From Phytophthora colocasiae (Eukaryota > Oomycota > Peronosporomycetes > Peronosporales > Peronosporaceae): a DNA stretch of 64,000 nt. The notes under the pieces are model-generated. The model saw nothing but the letters and a program-made list of their open reading frames with translations, did not search any database and was not told where the DNA came from. The stretch lies in NCBI GenBank assembly GCA_018806915.1, contig JAGKQI010000087.1:1-64000 (forward strand), in the 5' to 3' direction. Both the position numbers and the translations under genes were made by a program. Positions 45,500 to 55,612 of the stretch are shown piece after piece. The stretch's first letter is position 1. Every line of letters begins with the position of its first letter.

Positions 45500-46231
45500 T
45501 TAAGGAGGGGTTACCAACACCCAAGTGTTATTGTCCATGAGCGACTTATATTCTGATGTAGCTGCTGACTGCCACTGGTTAGCGTGGAAAGACTTCATTG
45601 CTTCTCGATACGTAGTGGGCTCTGACACATACCGAATAGCTAGTAATGTGTACAGTAAATGCTGACGTTGCTCCTGTTCGTGGCTGTCTTCCTCAGAGTT
45701 GAGGGTTACGTCACAGGCTTTCTCAGTGTTGAGTCGTGCGTTAGTGGCTTCCGCAGTGAGGCGGGGTCGCTTAGGAGCTGAAGGGTGCGGAGGATCAGAG
45801 TCCGTCTCCGTTCGAAATGAGTAATGAATGGCTGTTCGATCAATAGCCTCCCTCAAAGAGGGTAGTACCCGTTTGTTGGCTGTACCTGGTACGGTTCCCG
45901 TTGCAGGACCTGAAGTGGGTAATGGTGTCGTCACTGGTTCTGATTCAGGCTCGGTTTCATGCTCTTGTGGTGGCAGAACAGCAGGTGCAGGTGATGCAGG
46001 TACAGGTACAGGTTCAGCAGGTTGCTGCCTGTTGGTGGGTTGTGTGGGCTCTGGTGTAGACGTCAGGCCTGTGAGAGGGAGAAATTCGTCCTCTTTAAAA
46101 ACTACATCACGACTATACACAGTGGCATGTGTGTTAATGTCCATCAGACGATATCCTTTCTTGTGGTCAGGTACGCCGAGATACATGCACAAACGGGCTC
46201 TAGCGTCGAGTTTGTCTCGGTATTGCTCCAT
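45500..46231 (-). CDS. Copia-1 integrase C-terminal and linker region
   Basis: 243 residues between integrase core and RT: the copia GKGY-like segment CMYLGVPDHKKGYRLMDI, a Pro/Glu-rich linker, then the start of the RT domain (TYREAMKSFHANQWQSAATSEYKSLMDNNTWVLV). It is in frame with the preceding integrase ORF across TAA 46271-46273, which lies in the dyad GATGTA-A-TACATC (46265-46277). Confidence 0.88.
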   Translation of the reverse strand: MEQYRDKLDARARLCMYLGVPDHKKGYRLMDINTHATVYSRDVVFKEDEFLPLTGLTSTPEPTQPTNRQQPAEPVPVPASPAPAVLPPQEHETEPESEPVTTPLPTSGPATGTVPGTANKRVLPSLREAIDRTAIHYSFRTETDSDPPHPSAPKRPRLTAEATNARLNTEKACDVTLNSEEDSHEQEQRQHLLYTLLAIRYVSEPTTYREAMKSFHANQWQSAATSEYKSLMDNNTWVLVTPP

Positions 46232-46270
46232 GATGTGGACATATCCACTACATCCAAAGACTTTGATGTA

Positions 46271-47548
46271 TTACATCGAGGGGATTCGGTTGTACCAAAG
46301 CTCGTACGGGGCTCGACCGTCCGTCTTAGAGCTAGGCGTCATGTTGATGAGAGTTGTCACATGACAGACACACTCGGCCCACAATCTCTTGGAGAGTTTG
46401 CCGTCAAGTAGAAGGGCTCGGACACGCTCCATGATAGTACGCATGCGGCGTTCAGCAACTCCATTCTGCTGAGGAGTGTACGCGTTGGTGAATTGTGCAT
46501 GACTCCCATACTTTTTAAAGATGATTCGACCCAGCTTCTCGTACTCTTTCGCATTGTCTGCTTGGAGACGTTGAATCTCGAAATTTTCGTGAGACTTATC
46601 GTCTTCAGCACTGAACGTGTACTCAATGACAGAGATGTCTTGTCTAAAGATGTTCAGGGCTTTCTTCCTGAAGTCTTCGCAGCAGTCGTACAACTCGCTA
46701 CGGTTCTTAATTGCATAAGTAAACATGAATCGAGAAAAGTCATCGATAAAGATCAAGAAGTAACGACAACCAGTAAGGCTAAGCACAGGAAGTGGACCAC
46801 AGATATCAGAATGGACTTTTGACAAAGGTCTTGTGGCACGTTTAACAACTCTATTAGAGTAAAAGGGTGAGCGGTGTGACTTCGCTAACGTGCATGCAAC
46901 ACAGAAGAAATCTGTCTTAGAACCTAGAGGTACAGATTCATCGAGTCCATGTATGGCTTGGCTCCTAGATAGGTCATTCAAGACACGAACGTTAGGATGT
47001 CTAAGGCGTTTATGTAAAAGCAGAAATGAACGTTGCTTACCTGAGGCAATAAGTGCCGCTGGTGGTGCCGCTGGTGGTGCCGCTGGTTTGGCTTGGAACT
47101 GATACAGGTCCGTGTTGTTAGCCATGAGTGCCTTGATCTTGAAGCGCTGGTCGGTTTGCATAGCGCACTGCTTGCGGTCAAAGCTGAAGCGAAAGTCGTG
47201 CTTCACGGCTGCTGGAATTGACAGCAGGCTGAATTGGAGCTGGGGAGCGTACAGGACACCATGAAGGATAAGCTTCTGCATGTTGCCCTTGGAGTCAGAG
47301 ACTTGCAGTTCGACCCGTCCAATGCCTTCAATGGGGATCTGGTTGTTTCCACCAACCGTGATCGATCCACCACTAGTGGTGATGTCAGTAAACCACTGGG
47401 ATTCATGGGATACATGGCGTATGCAGCCAGAGTCGATAGTCCAGGTGGGGTCAGATTCAACCTTGGCTTGAGCGGTAAGGCTAAACTGGGGATTGACTGT
47501 GGTGGCGACAGCAATGAGACCGGTATCACGACGTCCTTGGCAAGACAC
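46271..47548 (-). CDS. Copia-1 protease and integrase
   Basis: 425 residues. Protease active site TWTIDSGCIRHVS; GAG-pre-integrase zinc region (LLHKRLRHPNVRVL...CVACTLAKSHRSPF); integrase triad D in KVHSDICGPL, D in QRLQADNAKEY, E in NGVAERRMRTI. The Gag frame connects to it through a shift near 47630 (the correct frame reads a D/N-rich stretch before NRKVSCQGRRD). Confidence 0.92.
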   Translation of the reverse strand: MSCQGRRDTGLIAVATTVNPQFSLTAQAKVESDPTWTIDSGCIRHVSHESQWFTDITTSGGSITVGGNNQIPIEGIGRVELQVSDSKGNMQKLILHGVLYAPQLQFSLLSIPAAVKHDFRFSFDRKQCAMQTDQRFKIKALMANNTDLYQFQAKPAAPPAAPPAALIASGKQRSFLLLHKRLRHPNVRVLNDLSRSQAIHGLDESVPLGSKTDFFCVACTLAKSHRSPFYSNRVVKRATRPLSKVHSDICGPLPVLSLTGCRYFLIFIDDFSRFMFTYAIKNRSELYDCCEDFRKKALNIFRQDISVIEYTFSAEDDKSHENFEIQRLQADNAKEYEKLGRIIFKKYGSHAQFTNAYTPQQNGVAERRMRTIMERVRALLLDGKLSKRLWAECVCHVTTLINMTPSSKTDGRAPYELWYNRIPSM

Positions 47549-47601
47549 CTTACGGTTGCCAGATTCACTGTCGTTGTCATCATCGTCGTCATTGTCTGAC
47601 T

Positions 47602-48216
47602 CTAGAGGGCGGCCCTTGTAGCGCTCTTGACCCGTTGTTTGGCACCGTTCCCGTGTTTCTTGTTGTTGCCACCGTTGTTGCCCTTGAAGTCTCGGTTGTT
47701 ATTTCCCTTGTAGCTGCGCCCGTTGTTCGAGTTCCGATACGGATGATCGCGCTTCGAGTTATCCTTGAAAGCAAAATTAGCAGGGAGTACCGTTCCAGCC
47801 TTCACTCGTCCATCACGCAGGTCTTTTTGGAGACCGCGGCACTGGCGAATGTTGTGGCGTGGGCGATCACAGTACGAGCAGATATTAGTATTGCCGCGCT
47901 CTGGAGCATGCGATGCAGAAGGCCCAGTTGCCACAAGAGCTCGCTCACCCTTGGTTGAAGGAGTCTCAGGGGTACCCTTGGCCAAGGTGTAGCGCTCCTG
48001 AGCTTGGAGGTCGCGAACCTTGCCTTCGATACTCTGCTTGAGATCTTCATACGGGATATACTTCCGTTGGCCCTTCCAAATGCGGAGATCATCCTTCCAC
48101 GACTTGGGCATCGAATGGAACAGGTAGATGGACTTCTGTCCCTCGGTCATCACCGACTCCGTGGCTTCTGACGCGGCTTTCATCACATTCTCGAGTTTGA
48201 GAAAGAATTCAGTCAA
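47602..48216 (-). CDS. Copia-1 Gag, C-terminal part with zinc knuckle
   Basis: 204 residues of Gag: TEFFLKLENVMKAASEA, MPKSWKDDLRIWKGQRKYI, then the zinc knuckle CSYCDRPRHNIRQC (CX2CX4HX4C) and an Asn/Gly/Arg-rich basic tail. It is in the same frame as the N-terminal Gag ORF, separated by TAG 48223-48225. Confidence 0.88.
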   Translation of the reverse strand: MTEFFLKLENVMKAASEATESVMTEGQKSIYLFHSMPKSWKDDLRIWKGQRKYIPYEDLKQSIEGKVRDLQAQERYTLAKGTPETPSTKGERALVATGPSASHAPERGNTNICSYCDRPRHNIRQCRGLQKDLRDGRVKAGTVLPANFAFKDNSKRDHPYRNSNNGRSYKGNNNRDFKGNNGGNNKKHGNGAKQRVKSATRAAL

Positions 48217-48218
48217 GT

Positions 48219-48248
48219 AACACTACTTGATCTCCATCAAGTAGTGTT
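48219..48248. repeat. Perfect 13-bp-arm inverted repeat containing a stop codon
   Basis: AACACTACTTGAT and ATCAAGTAGTGTT with a 4-base loop. The right arm encodes YLMEIK codons of Gag; the left arm repeats them in reverse complement and introduces TAG. Confidence 0.9.
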
Positions 48249-49005
48249 GGATGAAGTACAGGTCACCGTGAAAGGCTGCTCCCTCGTACTTCTGGCAGAT
48301 GTAGTTGAAAATCTCGTAGGAAGTCTTGAGATTCTTGACCAGCCGCACGTGCATGTTGTCCATCGTCTTCATCAAGAAGGCTTTGGTCTTGGCTTCTTGG
48401 CGACGGCGCTCACGCTGGCTAAGAGGCCGAGGCTTCTCTTTCTTCAGGTGCTTACGTGCTCGGCGAGCTTCACGCGAGTTGAACGGTCGGACGGCTGGAA
48501 GGTCCTTGCGTTTGATCGATCCATCTGAGCTGGCACCAGAGTCATTATCAGAGTCCGAGGGTGGTTTAAGCTCGTCGTCGCTTTCCTCGTAGTCAACAGC
48601 GTCAGACTCGACTTCAGCGTCCTTGGGGGCCTTGGCTGGAGGATCATCATCGTCGGACATGTCACTAGCGCTCTCTTCACTCTCTTCTTCTGACACACCA
48701 TCGTAGTCGAGCTGATTCACGTAGCCGAGCAGGTGCTTGCCATCGAGTGCTGCGCACACGCGAGCCTTCCACACGTCGAAGTTCTCAGCGCCGATGAGTC
48801 GTGGGAAGTCGTCGCTTGAGGCTTGTCTTGGGCTCATAACCTCTGGCGAGTAGCGTAAGTAGTGTAGAAAGAAGAGATGTTTGTTGTACTCAGTGAAAGG
48901 CGAAGTGATAGATTTAGCAGTTAGAGTTCCTGGCGTGTGCACTGGCAGAACTGTTGGTTCTGGCATATCTGTACTAGTAGATACTATAACTATAGTGGAA
49001 TCCAT
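48223..49005 (-). CDS. Copia-1 Gag, N-terminal part
   Basis: 260 residues from ATG 49005: Ser/Thr/Pro-rich start, RLIGAENFDVWKARVCAAL (copia Gag entry motif), an acidic linker with DDDD, a basic RRARKHLKKEK patch, and the KNLKTSYEIFNYICQKYEG Gag segment. Translation then meets TAG inside a 30-bp perfect dyad (48219-48248; 13-bp arms). Confidence 0.9.
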   Translation of the reverse strand: MDSTIVIVSTSTDMPEPTVLPVHTPGTLTAKSITSPFTEYNKHLFFLHYLRYSPEVMSPRQASSDDFPRLIGAENFDVWKARVCAALDGKHLLGYVNQLDYDGVSEEESEESASDMSDDDDPPAKAPKDAEVESDAVDYEESDDELKPPSDSDNDSGASSDGSIKRKDLPAVRPFNSREARRARKHLKKEKPRPLSQRERRRQEAKTKAFLMKTMDNMHVRLVKNLKTSYEIFNYICQKYEGAAFHGDLYFIQHYLMEIK

Positions 49006-49063
49006 AGTTATCTACTTACAGAGGGTGGATCATAATATTGTATGACAAAGAGCATACTGCAAC

Positions 49064-49316
49064 ACCACTGTCCTCAGCATAGCTCCATCTGTATACAACC
49101 TTCGGCGCGTGGCCTCTGTGGATCCTAAGCACAGAGCACCACCTGAACCTCGTCCCGTTTAACTTAGCAAGTTGCACCAAAACCCCTGCCGCTAACCGTA
49201 ATCAGCGTCCACGCGTGACGGCGCCAAGGCGCCGAGGACAACACCCCGTAGCAGAAAACTTACCAGCATTTTGTTGCTATCCTCACCGTTACTAACTGCA
49301 CACAGTGAAACTAGCT
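49064..49316. other. Spacer, nothing recognised
   Basis: No gene or repeat identified between the copia-1 end and the transportin-like pseudogene. Confidence 0.4.
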
Positions 49317-49850
49317 TCACACGTGAATCTCCAGCCTGTGACTCCACGCACATTGCTCCAGAAAGCACAACACTGCCTTATTAGCGTCGTTGTGCGAGAT
49401 AGCGAGTGCTGACACGGCACAAGAAAAAATACTTGTCATAAGTGGCCGCTGGCCTCCAGACACCGGCGCCGCAAGGACTTGCGGCACGCATCGAACTGCC
49501 CTCTCCATTAGGAAAAATTACTCTTCCACCACGTCAGGACGCGCCTGCATCTAGTCAACACTCGCAAAAATAGGTGTAGTCGTCTGAATCAGCGTGAAAA
49601 GCATACGTGCAAACAAAGCATCCGTCTCGGCGTGGGCGAAGAACTTGAGCACCATACTGGCAGTGTACAGATACGAAGACTTCGGCTCTGCTTGGTAAAA
49701 CAGCAAATTGTCCACTAGCTGCGGCAGCAACGGAATGATCTGATCGCCACACGTACGCAGAATACGCTTGTAGTAGCGGCACACGCGTTCAACAAGTTCG
49801 TGTGGTGCATGTCTGTGGACTTGCGGTGCTGGTTAGATGTGCCAGGCGCC
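49317..49850 (-). pseudogene. Transportin-3/importin-13-like pseudogene fragment
   Basis: One minus frame reads HELVERVCRYYKRILRTCGD, LLPQLVDNLLFYQ, SSYLYTASMVLKFFA, then after two in-frame stops (TAG, TAA between 49509 and 49553) RPDVVEE, LMTSIFSCAVSALAISHNDANKAVLCFLEQC. The pattern ERVCR...RPDVVEEFF...CA..AL...H..ANKAVL.FLE matches the C-terminal HEAT region of the TNPO3/Mtr10 nuclear import receptor family. Upstream exons are absent. It is a relic of a gene duplicate. Confidence 0.65.
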
Positions 49851-50185
49851 GCAGGCTACAGTGACAAGAACTCAATGGATGGCAGGAGCAAGAGGATGAT
49901 GGGACAGCAGTCTGAGGACACAACGACACTAAGGCAACGACGGCAACAATGCAGTCGACGTGGTTGCTGTTGAAGGAGCACGAGCAGGATCGGCAGCGCG
50001 TGGCGCCCCACAGCTCGTGGCTTTGGGACTAAGGGCGTAGCTCCTGGAGGAGAAGACGTTCACCTACCGTAGATGAGCTGTAGTTAGTTGAGTTCGGGTC
50101 TTTTGAATCAATTCACTTCGCAATTTGCTACTTATCGATCGAGTTAGCACAAAGAATTCTTTGCAAACAAGAAACAACGTACAAG
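49851..50185. other. Upstream region of Gypsy-C
   Basis: No LTR was recognised. TGGCGCCCCA at 50001 resembles a primer-binding site start, but the preceding bases do not end in CA. Confidence 0.35.
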
Positions 50186-52906
50186 ATGGCTTCCAGTGGC
50201 ACTACCGATGGTGATGTGGAGATGCCTTCGGCGCAGCCAACGTATGAGTACATCCGCGCTCCCAGGTTGACCGAGTGGAGTCAGCCGGCACTCATGGAGT
50301 ACCAGAGACAGAGACGTCGCTACGAGGAAAAGATCCAAGAGCGCTGTTCACCAACAGGCGAAGCCGCTTATTCGGTTGCTGTCAGCATCAAGGCGTCTAT
50401 GGAGCCCAGGGTGTTGGATCACCTGGCGTTCTACATTTTGAGGAAAACCGTGATGGAGGTAACGGATGAGGATTTGATCAGAGCCATCCAAGCCAAAGCC
50501 GGTAACATGATGAACGACTATGTGCCGGACCTAGAGAAATTATTCGAACGACTGAAGATGAACATGCAGCAACCTGACATTGAGGCTCGGGTCGCCCAGT
50601 ACTTCATCGACTTCGAAAAGATTGTTGAAGAAAATGGCCTAGTGGGTGTTCTGGGCCGTCAAGGTGCGGAATCTCCGGCGCATGCAAAGATGCGTTACCG
50701 TTTTTTGGTTCGTCGACTACAACCAGAAGTGCTACGTCGTGAGGTTGAGCGGTTGGCTGAAATCACTCACCGACACATAAAGACGGATGGCATCGCGCTG
50801 TATGAGCTCGTCGTAGATAGAGCTAAGCGTCAGCACCAGGCACACCTCCTCCAGTTAGAATTGAAGGGGTCGCGTGGAGCTATGGGTGGGGTTGACCAGC
50901 ATACTAAAGGGCGAGGTGGTGCTGCATCCAAATCAGCTAGTGGGGGTAGCCATGGCAACGGCAGCCAGGAGAGACCTGGTGGCACTCCGAAAGGACAACG
51001 ACACATACAGGAAAATGAAGGTGATCGGGCCCGCGTGCAGGAGCCCCCAAGGAACGGCTGTCTATTCTGTAAAGGTAGCCAGTGGCTAAAAGACTGTCCC
51101 GCGGCCACAGAGGCTCAGAAGGACGAGGCCAGGCAAAAATTTGCGCAGGAGCGTAAGCAAAAGCGCGTTAAACACCTCAACGACGGTACCCAAGCGAACA
51201 TGCAGGTGGTATTTGGTGACATGATCGAAGTACCACTTTGTCTCGACACGGGTTCAGACTATAACGTGGTACCTCGCCACGTGCTTGAACAAGTCAACGA
51301 GTTGGACATTGAGGTGATCGTGAGTCAGTTGGACCCACCAATTACTGTGACTACTGTTGGAGGATCTCAGATAATCTGTGCTGAGATGGCATGTTTGGAT
51401 GTTTCCGTACGCACGGCTGCAGGACCCGTGATGTTACGATCTTTAGAGTGTCTAGTGCTGGATGTCGATGAACCTGAGTTTCTCCTGGGCCAACGCACTA
51501 TGCAGTCATTGGGTATTGACGTCCAGCGTCAAATGGAGCAACTCGCTGGACGCGACCATGTTGTTGAGCAGGATGCCGATGGTGACTTGCCAGACGAACC
51601 AGAAGTGGTATTCGATCATGATCGGAGCCAGGTCACTGCCAACCTCGAGCGCATGATCGATAAAGCAGCTCAAGAGGTTAATGATGACGAGTGGACGGAA
51701 GAACTACGTGTGTTGACGATGCGGTTTGAAGACGTGTGGCGTGTTAATGTTGGATCAGACCCACCAGCGACTGTGGAGCCTATGCGGGTTGAGCTGATAG
51801 ATAACGCTCGCCCATACCGAGCCGGAACCCGGCGCTATTCGCCGGATCAGCGAAAATTTCTGAGTGAATATGTGAGAGAGCTTGAACAACATGGTCTCGT
51901 TCGGCGCAATAATGAGAGCCGGTGGGCCTCGCCAGCTTTACCTGTACGCAAGCCAGGCACTGATCGGTTCAGGATTACAGTTGACTACAGGGCAGTGAAT
52001 AAGATGACGGTGCCAATCGTTAGGGCGACGCCCAGTCTTACGTCAGCAATGAGCAATGTTGAAGGAGCAGTAGGCTTTGGTCAATTCGATTTCTTCAAGG
52101 GTTTCTGGCAATTGCCATTGCACGAAGACAGCCAGGAAATGTTCAGTTTCGTGACAGAGGACGGTGTTTTTACTCCTACGCGAGTACCCCAAGGTGCGTG
52201 CGATTCTGCGTTACACTTCAAACTCCAGATGCATACGTGTTTCCAGGAGATGCTATACAACGCGGTGCTGATCTGGATTGATGACATATTGCTTTACGAC
52301 AGGTCTAAAGCCGAGTATCTCCAGCGACTAGAACAGTTCTTTTTGATTTTACGAGAGCGGGGTTTGAAGCTCAACGCCCTCAAGTGTCGACTGTTTGCTC
52401 GTAGCGTGCGCTGGTGTGGAAAGATCGTGACTGGCCAGGAGGTGAAACACGATCCGTCTCGCCTCTCAGCGCTGGTAAACATGGAACTACCCCCAACAGC
52501 AGCAGCACTACAACAATTTTTGTGCGCTGCGAACTGGGTTCGTGATACAGTTGTGGATTTTGCTCGAGTATTCTCCCCATTACAAGCGAAGCTGGAGGCA
52601 GTGATGGCTACGCGAGGACGTCGACGCCGACAATTGACAGGGGTCAACTTGACCTGGGATGAGGTAGAGCGAGGCGCATTTAAGGACGCAACCACGTCTC
52701 TTGCTCACTCATCACCACTACAGTATCCGTCGGAGACAGCCACTATCAATCTCTTTAGTGATGCGAGTGCTACTGGTTGGGCTGTGGTGCTCACTCAGGT
52801 GGCTGAATGGGATCCATCCCTTCGACGTCGTGGAACAGGCACATCAGTTACTCGTGTGTCAGGGCGGTACATTCACACACAGCGAATTGAACTGGAGCGT
52901 AGCTGA
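50186..52906 (+). CDS. Gypsy-C Gag-protease-RT polyprotein
   Basis: 906 residues from ATG 50186, same family as Gypsy-B. Gag-like N-terminus without the coiled-coil extension; a degenerate knuckle (CLFCKGSQWLKDC, no His); protease LCLDTGSDYNVVP; RT with ESRWASPALPVRKP, FDFFKGFWQLPL and active site WIDD at 52274-52285; RNase H start NLFSDASATGWAVVLTQV. The frame is lost near 52820; RNase H continues in the ORF at 52701-53120. Confidence 0.88.
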   Translation: MASSGTTDGDVEMPSAQPTYEYIRAPRLTEWSQPALMEYQRQRRRYEEKIQERCSPTGEAAYSVAVSIKASMEPRVLDHLAFYILRKTVMEVTDEDLIRAIQAKAGNMMNDYVPDLEKLFERLKMNMQQPDIEARVAQYFIDFEKIVEENGLVGVLGRQGAESPAHAKMRYRFLVRRLQPEVLRREVERLAEITHRHIKTDGIALYELVVDRAKRQHQAHLLQLELKGSRGAMGGVDQHTKGRGGAASKSASGGSHGNGSQERPGGTPKGQRHIQENEGDRARVQEPPRNGCLFCKGSQWLKDCPAATEAQKDEARQKFAQERKQKRVKHLNDGTQANMQVVFGDMIEVPLCLDTGSDYNVVPRHVLEQVNELDIEVIVSQLDPPITVTTVGGSQIICAEMACLDVSVRTAAGPVMLRSLECLVLDVDEPEFLLGQRTMQSLGIDVQRQMEQLAGRDHVVEQDADGDLPDEPEVVFDHDRSQVTANLERMIDKAAQEVNDDEWTEELRVLTMRFEDVWRVNVGSDPPATVEPMRVELIDNARPYRAGTRRYSPDQRKFLSEYVRELEQHGLVRRNNESRWASPALPVRKPGTDRFRITVDYRAVNKMTVPIVRATPSLTSAMSNVEGAVGFGQFDFFKGFWQLPLHEDSQEMFSFVTEDGVFTPTRVPQGACDSALHFKLQMHTCFQEMLYNAVLIWIDDILLYDRSKAEYLQRLEQFFLILRERGLKLNALKCRLFARSVRWCGKIVTGQEVKHDPSRLSALVNMELPPTAAALQQFLCAANWVRDTVVDFARVFSPLQAKLEAVMATRGRRRRQLTGVNLTWDEVERGAFKDATTSLAHSSPLQYPSETATINLFSDASATGWAVVLTQVAEWDPSLRRRGTGTSVTRVSGRYIHTQRIELERS

Positions 52907-54190
52907 GAAAGAGGCATACCCTATCGTTGCGTCGTGCTCCAACCTCGCTTACATACTCGAACACCCGGCAGGTTTCCGGATTTTTTGTGATCACGCCAAT
53001 TTAATTAACATCTTCGCTCCACACCGAGAGATTCGCCAGCACATTCGAGGCAAGCTACAACGCTGGGCATTACGTCTCTCGGGTTTTCGGTATTCGATTG
53101 AGCATGTGAGTGGTGAATGAAACGTGTGGGCTGATTTAGTTTCGCGGTGGGCGCAACCTACTATAGTGAACACGTCAGTTCGACGGGTGGAAACTCGCAA
53201 AGCCATTGAGCTATCTCTACTACGGCCTCTAGAAGATGGAGAGTTTGTTTGGCCGAGCCTTGGCGAACTAAAGCATGTGCAACAAGAGCATCGCGTGCTG
53301 ACACAACGACACGGGATGGCGTTTTTCGAGTCAACGACCGTCCTTGGGTTCCTGGTAACGCTACTGATTTTGTGGTACGACTGCTGGTCGTGGCCCACTG
53401 CGGACTCCATGGACATCGTGGGGAGGACGTGGTAGCAGAGCTTCTACGGCAGAGATTCGAAATACCACAGCTCCGCCAGCACGTGCAAGCATTCAGCAGG
53501 AAGTTACTGTTATGCAAGCATGTGGCACCTCTTGATGAGAAAATGGCAAGAACACGAGAGGGCTACGAAGAGAAACGAATGTCTACATGTTGACTATCTC
53601 TTCCTGGGCGACAGCTATGGCGAGGCACGCTATGTATTGGGCTGAAGGATGAGCTGACCCATTACGTTGAGCTTGTGGCATGTGATCCACCAACGGGTCT
53701 AGTTGCAGCAACAGCTATCCTCGACTGGCACAAACGTTTCGGACTACCTGAGACTTGGATTTCAGATAACGGCACGCACTTCAAGAACGAACTCATGCGT
53801 GAGTTAGCCACTCGGTTGAAGGCAACTCACAAGTTTGTCCCCGTGTATACCCCGTGGATCAATGGAACCGTGGAAAGAGTGAACAGGGACCTTCTTCAAG
53901 GCCTGAGGGTCATGCTACTAGAACTACAGGTGGATACAAGGGCCTGGACTACTTTTCTACCAATTATGCAAGCGAATTTGAACCACACTCCCGTGCGCTC
54001 GCTGGGCGGGCATGCTCCGATTGAGTTGTTTACAGGACTACCGCTTTCATCTCCGTTGGATCGGGTGGTGCAGCCATTGGAAGGACCTCCTCGTGTGCTA
54101 CCCGCCGAAAGTCAAGAACTCGGTGCTGCGCTGGGCAAGCTACGAGAGCAACATTACCGAAGTTTTACGCCTCTTCGAGCGACGTTTTAG
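52820..54190 (+). pseudogene. Gypsy-C RNase H and integrase, multiply broken
   Basis: Continues pol in several frames. RNase H end (QAHQLLVCQGGTFTHSELNW, FRIFCDHANLINIFAP) stops at TGA 53118, then WADLVSRW; integrase zinc region in the frame of 53249 (AHCGLHGHRGED, CKHV); stop and shifts near 53590 and 53645; core in the frame of 53675 with WISDNGTHFKN and NGTVERVNRD. It ends at 54190 before any chromodomain. Not functional. Confidence 0.88.
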
Positions 54191-55214
54191 CGACGATCTG
54201 CTGCAAAACAATGCTTCGTTTCAGCCAATGAATCAAGGAGATTGCGAGGAGATTTCGTGGCATTTTGAGAGACTCTATGGAGACGCGGATCCACACGATC
54301 TCAACAACGGAGACAATCTCTAGAGATTCCTTTTCATCTCCAAGTTTTGTGAGATTTCGGGTACAAGACTGAAACAGCAAAACTGCCGTCTTCATTTTCG
54401 GTTGTAAATCGGTAAAACCGGTAATACTATCTCCGACGACCGAAACTCGTCGGAGGCGTGGTGTGACCTATCCGTGACCTATTGTTATCCATGGGATGTG
54501 ACCAAGAATGATACATGACCTGTAATAGGCTCCTCGGGTGGATCTCCTGCTGGATTGTGTGAGCTACCCGGACGCTGAGATCGCAGATGTAACGATACCG
54601 ACCTGGTTTAAGTTGTTGGGTGAGTTACAGCACCACAATGTTGGTACAGTACAAGTATCGACTGGAGAGATTGGCTGATGTTGCAGTTCCGAGACGAGTT
54701 TCCGAGTCTGCCGACAGACAAGCAACATGACTGTAAGGCCTTCAAATGGACTGAATCAGATTTTCCAGGCTCCAGCAGAGTCGCGTAGTTGGGAGGCGGT
54801 GGAAGCGCATTTGTATTGCTTCCGATCGATCGCAGTGGATGTGTCTGTAGCTCCAATTGGTACCTCTGCGCATGAAAGAAGTAGCTTAGTTTAGCCACTA
54901 CCTGAGGTTGATACCAACCTGCCATTCTTCTTCTTCTTCTTCTTCTTCTGCTAGGAAAGTCTGAATTTCTCTAAGTGACGCTTGATGCATCACCAGTCGC
55001 TAGGTTGAATGCACTATCACAGTGTCCTAATTGAATCAAGTGCACTGCTCATGTTCATTCTGCAAGTGTAAATGTACATGTAGCATTAGAGTGACCACAC
55101 CGGTGGTTGCTATTGCTATCCTATATTTGGCAGCGAAACCACATGTTCTCTGGCTGTTAGCATCAGCCAAGTGCCAATTTCTCACCGGTGCGGCTAATAA
55201 CTTCGTTGAAGCTA
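54191..55214. other. Intergenic with (TTC)n microsatellite
   Basis: No gene supported. A short TTC repeat lies at 54925-54949. A GGTAAAACCGGTAATAC stretch near 54410 is weakly palindromic. Confidence 0.4.
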
Positions 55215-55612
55215 TGCCTGGTCGATCTTCGTCGTCTTGGTTGATGAACTTACTTGACGAGGGGGATGAAGAGGAAGCTTTTGTTCTGAATTTGGTGTTG
55301 TCAAAACCTCGAGGATTGGATTTGTCGTCGCATCCTGGTGGTTCGAGGCCAGGCAGAGCCGAAAACAAGAATCGTCGAGCGGCCGAACGTCATTTACGCC
55401 TTCTGCAGCAGTATTTCGGACCAAAACCAGTCTATGACGCTTCAGTGTTCCGAAAGCACTTTCGAATGACCCAACGCTTGTTCACGAAAGTGCTGATAGG
55501 AGTCGTTGAGACCGATGACTACTTTGAAAAGAAAGCTGACGCTACCGGTAAGCTAGGCATCTCGAGTTTGCTTAAAGTTACTGCAGCACTACGACAACGC
55601 TCGCTGCTGACC
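55215..55612 (+). pseudogene. PIF/Harbinger transposase N-terminal fragment
   Basis: From ATG 55215 (MPGRSSSSWLMNLLDE): RRAAERHLRLLQQYFGPKP, FRKHFRMTQRLFTKVLIGV, YFEKKADATGKLGISSLLK, TAALRQ. This is the conserved N-terminal half of plant-type Harbinger transposases. The sequence then jumps into the 3-prime end of the convergent accessory ORF, so the catalytic half is deleted. Confidence 0.78.

Larger units (their letters stand above)
44015..49063 (-). mobile_element. Copia-1 retrotransposon (Ty1/copia), defective
   Basis: Minus-strand Gag, protease, integrase, RT, RNase H in copia order. One frameshift (about 47630) and three in-frame stops (48223-48225 TAG, 46271-46273 TAA, 45500-45502 TAA) break it. 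Each stop lies in a perfect short inverted repeat. The outer 5-prime boundary TGTTGCAGTATGC at 49063 is shared with the fragment at 42331. Complete LTRs were not found. Confidence 0.88.

Noticed and set aside
50001..50010. TGGCGCCCCA as a Gypsy-C primer-binding site
   Set aside because: No LTR end precedes it and no second LTR is found.
53116..53120. Gypsy-C TGA as a dyad-associated stop
   Set aside because: No inverted repeat found around it; it looks like ordinary decay.
54925..54949. TTC microsatellite as a functional repeat
   Set aside because: Ordinary short microsatellite without neighbouring gene.
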